A stretch of 64,000 nt of DNA from Spinactinospora alkalitolerans (lineage in GTDB: Bacteria; Actinomycetota; Actinomycetes; Streptosporangiales; Streptosporangiaceae). The DNA is taken from assembly GCF_013408795.1 (NCBI RefSeq), contig NZ_JACCCC010000001.1, positions 4,154,001-4,218,000 on the forward strand. Direction: 5' to 3'. Shown one piece after another: positions 55,635 to 63,156 of the stretch. Position 1 is the first letter of the stretch. Each line of letters opens with the position of its first letter. Below the pieces are notes generated by a model. The model did not search any database and was not told where the DNA came from. It was given only the letters and a program-made list of their open reading frames with translations. A program made the translations under genes and the position numbers.

Positions 55635-56566
55635 TGGACACGCATTCAGCAGGTGAAGCGCCCGGCGAGTACCGCATCGAGGCCGACGGCTACCAGGCGA
55701 TCGTGGACGGGCGGGGAGCGACGCTGCGTTCCCTGACGTGGCGGGACCGCGACCTGATCCTCAGCTACCGCCCCGCCGACGGCCCCCAACTCTCCCAGGG
55801 CCAGGTGCTGCTGCCCTGGCCGAACCGGATCGACCGCGGGCGCTACGCCTTCGGCGGCGCCGTCCACCGGCTCGACATCACCGAACCGGCCTACGACACC
55901 GCGATCCACGGGCTCACCCGCACCAAGCCGTGGGAGCCGCTGAAGCACACGGAGAACCGGGTCGAGCTCGGCTACACGCTCGAGGGCGCGCGGGGGTACC
56001 CGTTCCGACTCGAACTGAACGTCGCCTACGAGCTCGCCGCCGACACCGGGCTCACCGTGCGCATCGCCGCCCACAACATCGGCGACTCCCCCGCCCCCTA
56101 CGGCAACGGGTCGCACGATTTCCTCACCCTGGGTGAACCGGTCGACGACGCCGTCCTGCGGCTGCCCGCCTCGTCCTACCTGCCCGTGGACGACCGGCTG
56201 CTGCCCGCGGGCCCGCCGCGCCCGGTGGAGGGGACCCCCTGCGACTTCCTGCGGCCCCGGCGGTTCGGCGGGACGCAGCTCGACACGGCGTTCACCGACC
56301 TGGTCCGCGAGTCCGACGGCCGGGCGTGGGCGTTCCTCTCCGACGACACGATCTGCGTGGCGCTGTGGGCCGACGCGAGCTACGGCTGGCTGCAGGTGTT
56401 CAGCGCGGACCGGCCCGAGTCGGGCATCAACCGGCGCGGCATCGCGGTGGAGCCGATGACCTGCCCGCCGAACGCGTTCGCCTCCGGCGAGGACCTGATC
56501 GTGCTGGCCCCCGGGGCGTCGTCGGAGTCGACCTACGGAATCCTGCGCACCGATCCTTTGGAGTAG
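55634..56566 (+). CDS. Aldose 1-epimerase family protein
   Basis: A 310-residue galactose-mutarotase-fold protein. GQVLLPWPNRIDRGRYAFGG, YDTAIHGLTRTKPWEPL (with the catalytic histidine of IHG), APYGNGSHDFLTL (second histidine) and GIAVEPMTCPPNAF (the glutamate base) mark the active site. It interconverts sugar anomers; some members act on phosphorylated or unknown sugars. The ATG at 55634 shares its A with the kinase stop, implying translational coupling. Whether the kinase and the epimerase share a role is not known. Confidence 0.92.
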   Translation: MDTHSAGEAPGEYRIEADGYQAIVDGRGATLRSLTWRDRDLILSYRPADGPQLSQGQVLLPWPNRIDRGRYAFGGAVHRLDITEPAYDTAIHGLTRTKPWEPLKHTENRVELGYTLEGARGYPFRLELNVAYELAADTGLTVRIAAHNIGDSPAPYGNGSHDFLTLGEPVDDAVLRLPASSYLPVDDRLLPAGPPRPVEGTPCDFLRPRRFGGTQLDTAFTDLVRESDGRAWAFLSDDTICVALWADASYGWLQVFSADRPESGINRRGIAVEPMTCPPNAFASGEDLIVLAPGASSESTYGILRTDPLE

Positions 56567-56591
56567 TCTCCGGGGGCTTACCGAGACTCGC

Positions 56592-56644
56592 CGATCTTGT
56601 CCTTATCGGGCCTGAAAACGTTGCGATAACCCCCATAAGGCCAA
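56592..56644. repeat. 53-bp dispersed palindromic repeat, copy 2
   Basis: It matches 39771-39823 with about six differences in 53 bases, in the same orientation relative to the upstream plus-strand gene end. The right arm CCCCATAAGGCCAA is the exact complement of the left arm of copy 1. It begins 26 bases after the epimerase stop. It is followed by the tandem array; the whole space 56567-56937 has no gene. Confidence 0.8.
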
Positions 56645-56659
56645 CTTGAGTTTTAACCT

Positions 56660-56909
56660 CGACCCCAGGGGGTCTTCAAGTCCAGCCCCAGGAGGGACGG
56701 CGTGCGGGCGGATCCCCTCCACCTCGACTCCGGGGGGTCGTGTAGGCCCGCCCCAGGAGGGATGGCGTGCGGGTCCCTCCTTGGGCTGAGGTTCACGACC
56801 CCCTGAGGCCGGGGACGGCGTGCACCGTCGCCCAACCACCGCGGATCCCTCCTGTGGTTGAGGCTTCACGACCCCCGATGGCCGAGGTCAAAACCCAAGG
56901 TCAAGATCG
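56660..56909. repeat. Degenerate tandem array of about 65-73-bp units
   Basis: Units begin at 56660, 56725, 56796 and (partial) 56869, each opening with a CGACYCC-type block. Recurrent elements are CCCCAGGAGGGAYGGCGTGCGGG, present in two units in near-identical form, and a GAGGTTCACGACCC / GAGGCTTCACGACCC boundary. Units differ substantially. It fills the gap between the epimerase and nucleotidyltransferase genes. Confidence 0.65.
56797..56909. repeat. 113-bp dispersed repeat, copy 2
   Basis: The plus strand here aligns over its full length with the minus strand of 12458-12570. It covers the third unit and part of the fourth of the tandem array and ends about 29 bases from the stop codon of the leftward gene at 56938. 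At both sites the repeat lies just after the 3' end of a leftward gene. Confidence 0.78.
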
Positions 56910-56937
56910 ACGCGGCAGGAACGGGGCGGGGGCCGCC

Positions 56938-57540
56938 CTAGGAGAGCAGCTCGCGCAGGCGGTCCAGGTCCTCGGGGGTGTCGATGTCGTCGGGGCGGGC
57001 GACCCCGTCGCAGGCGACCGGGGTGATGAGGTGGGAGTAGGCGCGCAGGAACGGCCGGGCCCCGACGTCGCCCTCGGCCAGCGCGTGGACGCTGGGCCAG
57101 TGCTCCCGGCCGAGCAGGACGGGGTTGCGCGGGTTGCCGGCGTAAGTGGCCACGGCGGCCCGGGCTCCCCCCTCGTAGGCGGAGACGAGCCGCTCGATCG
57201 CGGCCGCCGTCACCAGCGGCTGGTCGGCCAGTGCGATCACCACGGCGTCGACCCCCTCGGGCAGGCTCCGCAGCCCGGCGCGCAGCGAGGACCCCATCCC
57301 GCTGGTCCAGTCGGGGTTGTGCACCCCGGCGGCGCCCTCCACGGTGACCTCGGCGGCGCCGGTCACCACGTAGATCGGCGCGCAACCGCCCTCGCGCAGG
57401 ATGCGGACGCCCCGGTCGGCCAGGCGCTCCCCCGCCAGCTCGACCAGTGCCTTGGGCCGTCCCAGTCGGCTGCCCCGGCCGGCGGCGAGCAGGAGACCGG
57501 CGACCGATCGGCCCTCTCCCCCGCGATCGCGTGTCGTCAT
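56938..57540 (-). CDS. MobA/MocA-like nucleotidyltransferase
   Basis: A 200-residue NTP-transferase-fold enzyme. The nucleotide loop is GLLLAAGRGSRLGRPKALV; VVTGAAEVTV, NPDWTSGMGSSLRAGL and VVIALADQPLVTAAAIERL follow, the last holding the metal-binding aspartate. MocA adds CMP to the molybdenum cofactor of hydroxylases. The neighbouring XdhC, CoxE-like and CoxD-like genes support a MocA-type role in molybdenum-hydroxylase maturation. The start is ATG at 57540. The 187-base gap before XdhC holds no gene. Confidence 0.9.
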   Translation of the reverse strand: MTTRDRGGEGRSVAGLLLAAGRGSRLGRPKALVELAGERLADRGVRILREGGCAPIYVVTGAAEVTVEGAAGVHNPDWTSGMGSSLRAGLRSLPEGVDAVVIALADQPLVTAAAIERLVSAYEGGARAAVATYAGNPRNPVLLGREHWPSVHALAEGDVGARPFLRAYSHLITPVACDGVARPDDIDTPEDLDRLRELLS

Positions 57541-57727
57541 GCCGCGATGATGCCACGGTCCGCGGGGTGCCGGAGCGCGGCCCCGATCGGGACAGAGCGC
57601 CCGTTACCTCCCCTATCAACCCGATGACGTGACCGGTTACCCCGGGCCGTCCACTTTCTCACCCGCACCGGTGACCGCTTCCGGTCGCCGGGTTCCGCGT
57701 GCGGGGCTCCCCCCGCCCCGCGCCCGG

Positions 57728-58852
57728 TCAGACCGGGGCCGCCACCAGGGGCGTGTGGTGGATCGGCCCGTCCACCGCGGTCAGCGGCCGGCCGCTGCCG
57801 CCCCAGCGGGTCTGGATGAGCTCGGCGGCGATGGACACCGCGGTCTCCTCCGGCGTGCGCGCGCCGAGGTCCAGCCCGATCGGCGAGCGCAGCCGCGCCA
57901 GGTCCCGCTCGGCCACGCCGACCTCGCGCAGACGGGCCATCCGGTCGTCGTGGGTGCGGCGGCTGCCCATGGCCCCGATGTAGCCGGCGCGGGAGCGCAG
58001 CGCCACCTCCAGCACGGGCACGTCGAACTTGGGATCGTGGGTGAGCACGCAGATCGCGGTGCGCTCGTCGATCTCGGCCTCGATCTCGGCCAGGTATCGG
58101 TGCGGCCACATGACCACCACCTCGTCGGCCTGCGGGAAGCGCTTGGAGGTGGCGAAGACCGGTCGCGCGTCGCACACCGTGACCCGGTAGCCCAGGTAGG
58201 AACCGATGTTGGCGACGGCGGCGGCGAAGTCGATGGCGCCGAAGACGAGCATGCGCGGGGCCGGGGCGAAGGACTGCACGAACACCTCCAGCTCGTCGCC
58301 GCGGCGCTGGCCGTCGGCGCCGTAGCGCAGGGTCCCGGTGCGTCCCTGGGCGAGCATGCCGCGGGCGTCGTCGTCGACGGCCGCGTCCAGGCGCTCGGTG
58401 CCCAGTCCGCCCTCGGCGCGCTCCGGCCAGACGATCCTGCGGGCACCCAGTGGGCCCGGCCCCGAGACCACGGTCGCCACGGCCACCGGCCGGTGCTCGT
58501 TGACCGCCGCGATGATCTCGCCGAGCTGCGGATGGCGCGGCGGGTCGATCGGCTCCACCAGGACGTGCAGGGTCCCGCCGCAGGTCAGACCGACGGCGAA
58601 CGCCTCGTCGTCGCTGACCCCGTAGCGTTCGCGCACCGGCGTCCCGGTCCGGATGACCTCCTGGGCCAGTTCGTAGACCGCGCCCTCCACGCAGCCGCCG
58701 GAGACGCTGCCGATCACCTCCCCCGAAGCGCTCACCGCCATGGCGGCCCCGGCCTCGCGCGGAGAACTGCGGTAGGTGTCGATCACCGTGGCGAGGGCGA
58801 ATGTCTCACCGGTCGCGTAGAGATCGGCGATGGCGTTGCGGATGTCACGCAC
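57728..58852 (-). CDS. XdhC/CoxI-family molybdenum-hydroxylase maturation protein
   Basis: A 374-residue protein with an N-terminal XdhC/CoxI domain (ATVIDTYRSSPREAGAAMAV, SVSGGCVEGAVYELAQEVI) and a C-terminal Rossmann-type domain (MLVFGAIDFAAAVANIGSYL, GYIGAMGSRRTHDDRMARL). XdhC binds and sulfurates molybdenum cofactor before insertion into xanthine dehydrogenase; CoxI has a like role for CO dehydrogenase. The start is GTG at 58852, overlapping the CoxE-like gene by eight bases. No hydroxylase structural gene is visible in the window. Confidence 0.93.
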   Translation of the reverse strand: MRDIRNAIADLYATGETFALATVIDTYRSSPREAGAAMAVSASGEVIGSVSGGCVEGAVYELAQEVIRTGTPVRERYGVSDDEAFAVGLTCGGTLHVLVEPIDPPRHPQLGEIIAAVNEHRPVAVATVVSGPGPLGARRIVWPERAEGGLGTERLDAAVDDDARGMLAQGRTGTLRYGADGQRRGDELEVFVQSFAPAPRMLVFGAIDFAAAVANIGSYLGYRVTVCDARPVFATSKRFPQADEVVVMWPHRYLAEIEAEIDERTAICVLTHDPKFDVPVLEVALRSRAGYIGAMGSRRTHDDRMARLREVGVAERDLARLRSPIGLDLGARTPEETAVSIAAELIQTRWGGSGRPLTAVDGPIHHTPLVAAPV

Positions 58853-59984
58853 CTGCTCCTCCTCTTTTGACCCGCCCGCCGATGACGGCGGTGGCCAGCT
58901 CCTCCAGCGCGTCCAGGCTGTGGCCGGACACGAAGTCGTCGACGTGCGGCAGGGCCGCCCGCATCCCCGCGGTCAGCGGCTCGTAGCCGGGCTGCGCCTT
59001 GTGCGGGTTGGCCCAGACGGTCCGGTGGGCCAGTCGGGACAGCCGCGCCATCTGGGTCCCCAGCAGGGCGGCGTCCCCGCGCTCCCAGCCGTCGGAGGCG
59101 ATGACCGCGAGCGAGCCGCGCGCCATCCCGCGCTGCCCGTACACGTCGAGGAACTCCTTGAGCTCCACGCCGAGCCGGGTGCCGCCGCTCCAGTCGGGGA
59201 TGGCCGCCCCCGCGGCGGCGAGGGCGACATCGGGGTCGCGGACGCGCATCTCCCGGGTGAGCCGGGTGAGCCGGGTGCCGACGCTGAAGACCTCGGTGTG
59301 GCCGGGGTGCCCGCGGGCGACGGCGTGCGCCAGGCGCAGCAGGGCGTCGGCGTAGGGCGACATCGAGCCGCTCACGTCGATCAGGAGCACCACGCGGCGC
59401 GGCCGGGTGGTCCTGTCCCGCCGCAGCAGCCGCAGCGGCTCGCCGCCCTGGCGCAGGGTGGCGCGCAGGGTGCGCGGGTGATCGAGCCGGCCGCGCCTGG
59501 CCGGGGCGGTGCGGTGGGTGCGGCGGTGCGGGCGGCGGGTGGCCAGCAGGCCGAGCAGCCGGGCGACCTCGGCCCGCTCCCCCTCGGTGAGGGTCGCGAT
59601 GTCGCGGGAGCGCAGCACCTCGGCGTCGCTGGCCGCGGCCAGGTGCTGGGGGTCGGGGTCGTCCTCGCCCCGGGTCCGGTCGCGCCCCGAGGGCCACATC
59701 ACCGGGCGCAGCACGGTGACCGGCGGGGTCCGGGCCGCGGGGCGCAGCGGGTCGGCCGAGAAGTAGTAGGCGAAGCAGGCGTCGTAGCGCCGCAGGTCGG
59801 CGGGGCCCGAGCACAGCGTCAGGCGGCCGGCCCAGTAGACCGCCTCGGGATCGGTGACGTCGAGCGCGTCCAGGGCGTCGAAGAACGCCCGCGCCCGCCC
59901 GGTGCCGGAGCGCACCCCGCCGGCCCGCAGCGCGCGCACGAAGCCGAGCATCGTCTCGGTGATGTCGCGGGCTCCGGTGGGCAT
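58845..59984 (-). CDS. CoxE-like VWA-domain protein
   Basis: A 379-residue protein with a C-terminal von Willebrand A domain: the MIDAS motif is LLIDVSGSMSPYADALLRL, with later VIASDGWERGD and the threonine in SGGTRLGVEL. The N-terminal half (ETMLGFVRALRAGGVRSGTG) is typical of CoxE. CoxE works with the AAA+ protein CoxD to assemble the [CuSMoO2] site of CO dehydrogenase; non-Cox homologues exist beside other molybdenum hydroxylases. The stop overlaps the XdhC start by eight bases. The MoxR-type gene lies three bases upstream. Confidence 0.9.
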   Translation of the reverse strand: MPTGARDITETMLGFVRALRAGGVRSGTGRARAFFDALDALDVTDPEAVYWAGRLTLCSGPADLRRYDACFAYYFSADPLRPAARTPPVTVLRPVMWPSGRDRTRGEDDPDPQHLAAASDAEVLRSRDIATLTEGERAEVARLLGLLATRRPHRRTHRTAPARRGRLDHPRTLRATLRQGGEPLRLLRRDRTTRPRRVVLLIDVSGSMSPYADALLRLAHAVARGHPGHTEVFSVGTRLTRLTREMRVRDPDVALAAAGAAIPDWSGGTRLGVELKEFLDVYGQRGMARGSLAVIASDGWERGDAALLGTQMARLSRLAHRTVWANPHKAQPGYEPLTAGMRAALPHVDDFVSGHSLDALEELATAVIGGRVKRGGAGA

Positions 59985-59987
59985 CGG

Positions 59988-60929
59988 CTACCCCGCGGCC
60001 TCGGAGCCGTGCCCGTTGAGCAGGGCCGAGAGCCGGCGCCGCACGCCCTCGTGGTCTTCGCGGTGCTTGACCAGGGCGCCCAGCGTGCGGGCCGCGAGGT
60101 CGGGATCGAGTTCGCGCGCGCCCAGCGCGAGCAGCGCCGCGGTCCAGTCGATGCTCTCGGCGACACCGGGCGGCTTGAGCAGGTCGACGCCCGAGGCGGC
60201 CGGGTCGCGCAGCCGCTGGACGGCCGCCGCGACATCGCGGACCAGCCGCTCGGTGGCCCCGGGCAGCCGGCGCCGGATGATGTCGACCTCGCGCCGGAAG
60301 TCGGGGTGCGGCATCCAGTGGTAGAGGCAGCGGCGCTTGAGCGCGTCGTGGACCTCGCGGGTGCGGTTGGAGGTCAGCACCACGACCGGGGGGACGGCCG
60401 CGCGCACGGTGCCCAGTTCCGGGATGGAGATGGTGAAGTCGGAGAGGAACTCCAGCAGGAACGCCTCGAACTCGTCGTCGGCGCGGTCGATCTCGTCGAC
60501 GAGCAGCACGCCGGGCGCGTTCCCGCCGCCCTCAAGCGCGCGCAGCAGCGGACGGGCGAGCAGGAACCGGCGATCGTAGAGGCCGGACTCCAGCTCGGTG
60601 ACCTCCTCGACGCCGGCCGCCTGGGCCGCACGCAGGTGCAGCAACTGGCGGGGGTAGTCCCAGTCGTAGAGGGCCTGGGCCGCGTCGATGCCCTCGTAGC
60701 ACTGGAGCCGGATGAGCGAGCCGCCCAGCACCGCGGCCACGGCCTTGGCCAGCTCGGTCTTGCCCACTCCCGCGTCGCCCTCGAGGAAGAGCGGGCGGCC
60801 CATCCTCAGGGCGAGGAAGCAGGCGGTGGCCGCGCCGTCATCGGCGAGGTAGTCCTGGTCGTCCAGCAGCTCGGCCAGCCGCTCCGGCGTGGCGACCGCG
60901 GCGGTCGCCGTCTCGGTCACACTGCTCAT
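59988..60929 (-). CDS. MoxR/CoxD-type AAA+ ATPase
   Basis: A 313-residue ATPase. Walker A is LEGDAGVGKTELAKAVAAVL; Walker B is GVLLVDEIDRADDEFEAFLL; VVVLTSNRTREVHDALKRRC is the sensor and arginine-finger region. The sequence around LIRLQCYEGIDAAQALYDWD followed by YPRQLLHLR is typical of CoxD. It pairs with the CoxE-like VWA protein. The start is ATG at 60929 (MSSVTETATAAV) behind GGAGGG. It is the first gene of the four-gene leftward set. Confidence 0.92.
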   Translation of the reverse strand: MSSVTETATAAVATPERLAELLDDQDYLADDGAATACFLALRMGRPLFLEGDAGVGKTELAKAVAAVLGGSLIRLQCYEGIDAAQALYDWDYPRQLLHLRAAQAAGVEEVTELESGLYDRRFLLARPLLRALEGGGNAPGVLLVDEIDRADDEFEAFLLEFLSDFTISIPELGTVRAAVPPVVVLTSNRTREVHDALKRRCLYHWMPHPDFRREVDIIRRRLPGATERLVRDVAAAVQRLRDPAASGVDLLKPPGVAESIDWTAALLALGARELDPDLAARTLGALVKHREDHEGVRRRLSALLNGHGSEAAG

Positions 60930-61047
60930 GCGCACCCTCCTGCCGCTTGAAGCCAGGCTATGCGCTGCGGAGCACACCGGTAATGATCATGTTCCTCCAA
61001 AATCGGCGTGCGGGACTCGTAGTTCGGCACAGTCCGGCACCTACCCC

Positions 61048-61554
61048 TCAGCGGTGCCGTTCCCACCATTCGCGGAGCGTGCCGACCTCCCGCGCGAACT
61101 GCCGGTCCGGCGGCGGCCGCCGGGTCATGGGCGCGACGAGCGTGGCGGTGCGCCCCTGCGTCAGCGTCAGGCGCACCCTCCAGGCGAAGCCGCGGGAGAC
61201 GACCTGCACGTCGAGGATCTCCGGCCACGGGATCACCCGAGTGCGCGTCGCCCGCTGGACGACGCCCTCAGGCGTCAGCCGGACCTCGGCCTCCCGCACG
61301 ACGCGCGCCTGGAGGAGTCCCAGCGGCAGCAGCGACGCCCCGCCGAGGAAGACCAGCGCCACGACCGCGACCGCGACGGGTTCGGCGGCGAGCGCGGCCG
61401 GGTCGACGCCGGTGAGGACCACCGCCGCCATCAGCACCCCCATGAGCGCGAACACCGCCCCGATCCCGACGGCGCTCCACGCCTGCGCCTTCAGCCTGGC
61501 GGTATCGGTCATGCGGAACGCCGGCCGCTCGGGCTCCGCTGCGGGGTCGCGCAT
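61048..61554 (-). CDS. Bacterial PH-domain-like membrane protein, copy 1
   Basis: A 168-residue protein with two membrane helices (about 25-47 and 55-75) followed by a small beta domain of PH character: EVRLTPEGVVQRATRTRVIP, WPEILDVQVV and the later RVRLTLTQGRTATLVAP. The I-P-W-P-E-I motif is the typical site in actinobacterial bPH (DUF2581-like) proteins. Function unknown. The start is ATG at 61554 with GGAATCGGAGA upstream. Its closest relative in this window is the equally long protein at 62046. Confidence 0.82.
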   Translation of the reverse strand: MRDPAAEPERPAFRMTDTARLKAQAWSAVGIGAVFALMGVLMAAVVLTGVDPAALAAEPVAVAVVALVFLGGASLLPLGLLQARVVREAEVRLTPEGVVQRATRTRVIPWPEILDVQVVSRGFAWRVRLTLTQGRTATLVAPMTRRPPPDRQFAREVGTLREWWERHR

Positions 61555-61662
61555 TCTCCGATTCCTTTCCTCGGTCCCTGCCCGCCGCACCCGTACGGCG
61601 CCTTCCCCTTTCTGCTCCGGTGGGACTTCCGCGGAGAACCCGGCGAGGCGGCTCGGCAACGC

Positions 61663-61687
61663 AAAAGAGCGGCCGCGGCGCGGCCGC
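61663..61687 (-). terminator. Hairpin with T-tract after the 38-codon gene
   Basis: On the minus strand GCGGCCGC (61687-61680), a 3-base loop and GCGGCCGC (61676-61669) are followed by TCTTTTGC. This is a classical intrinsic terminator and ends transcription coming from the small gene at 61710-61826. Confidence 0.75.
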
Positions 61688-61709
61688 CCCGGTGCGGGTC
61701 GGTCTTTCG

Positions 61710-61826
61710 TCAGTCGACGATCAACGAGATGACGGCCAGGACCACGATGACGAACCAGATCAGCGCGGCCACTCGGTCGACCCTGCGGTACCGGCGATGC
61801 TTTCTGTCCCGGATCTCGACGTCCAT
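61710..61826 (-). CDS. Small membrane protein, 38 residues
   Basis: The frame from ATG 61826 encodes MDVEIRDRKHRRYRRVDRVA followed by one hydrophobic helix (ALIWFVIVVLAVISLIV) and ends in Asp. A short charged, arginine-rich head before a single helix is typical of small actinobacterial membrane proteins. No Shine-Dalgarno is obvious, but a proper terminator follows 23 bases downstream of the stop, which supports transcription. I do not know a family name. Confidence 0.55.
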   Translation of the reverse strand: MDVEIRDRKHRRYRRVDRVAALIWFVIVVLAVISLIVD

Positions 61827-61915
61827 AACCGTATGACGCGGCCCGCGCCGATTCGGTTTCGGAGAATTCAAGAAAAGGCGGGAATTCCACGTCCGCCTTT
61901 TCGCATTCCGGCTTC

Positions 61916-62049
61916 CTCACCGAGCTCCGACCACTGCGTCCGCGAGGCGAGGCGGGACTTTCGAGGCCCGGATCCGCTGCGCCGCCGGCGGCTTGCGCAC
62001 ACTGCGACAGCCGCCCCCTGCGCGAACCCGATCGCCGGACACCGGTCAG
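61916..62049. repeat. 134-bp dispersed repeat, copy 3
   Basis: This aligns without gaps with 8288-8421 and shares GCGAACCCGATCGCCGGACA and CACTGCGACAGCCG. As there, it lies at the 3' end of a leftward gene; the repeat's last bases contain the stop codon (62046-62048). It occupies most of the gap up to the 38-codon gene. Confidence 0.8.
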
Positions 62050-62552
62050 AATCCGCGCCGCCCCGGCTCCTCGGCCTCGCCCCGTTCGTGCAGCAGCACC
62101 TGGAACCGGGCCAGATTGCGCTCAGCCAGGGCGCCGTCGTTGCTCTGGATGCCCATGGCCGCCAGCGTGGAGCCGTCGGCCAGGTCGATGGTGGGCCACG
62201 GCTCCCCCACCGGCATGCGCACGTCGATGATCTCGGGCCACACCAGGACATGGGTCCTGATGCAGTTGACCACCGTGACCCCCTCCTCCGTGGCGGCCAC
62301 GCGCGGCCGGGCGAGCAGGTGCAGCACCCCCACGCACAGCACGCCGAACAGGAACAGCAGCACGCGGTCCTGCAGCCCCCACTCGGGCGGCATGATGACC
62401 GCCAGCACGGCCATGGTCACCAGCGACAGGGCGGCCAGGCCGTAGGCGACGACGCGCATGTTGCGCGGCCGCCACGTCACGGGCAGTTCCGGCACCGGCC
62501 GGTCCGCGGCCTCGTCCACGGCGTCCTCTTTCCCCACGTCTCCCGGCCGCAC
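62046..62552 (-). CDS. Bacterial PH-domain-like membrane protein, copy 2
   Basis: A 168-residue protein, the same length as the one at 61048. Two membrane helices (about 35-57 and 63-83) precede a PH-like beta domain with ATEEGVTVVNCIRTHVLVWP then EIIDVRMPVGEPWPTIDLAD. VWPEIIDV parallels IPWPEILDV of the other copy, so the two are probably related. The start is GTG at 62552 behind GGGAGA. It lies 40 bases downstream of ribH, a position often held by such proteins in actinobacteria. Confidence 0.85.
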   Translation of the reverse strand: MRPGDVGKEDAVDEAADRPVPELPVTWRPRNMRVVAYGLAALSLVTMAVLAVIMPPEWGLQDRVLLFLFGVLCVGVLHLLARPRVAATEEGVTVVNCIRTHVLVWPEIIDVRMPVGEPWPTIDLADGSTLAAMGIQSNDGALAERNLARFQVLLHERGEAEEPGRRGF

Positions 62553-62592
62553 GGCTCTCCCTAACTCCTCCTGCCCACGGTGCCACCGCGGA

Positions 62593-63156
<564 letters not shown>

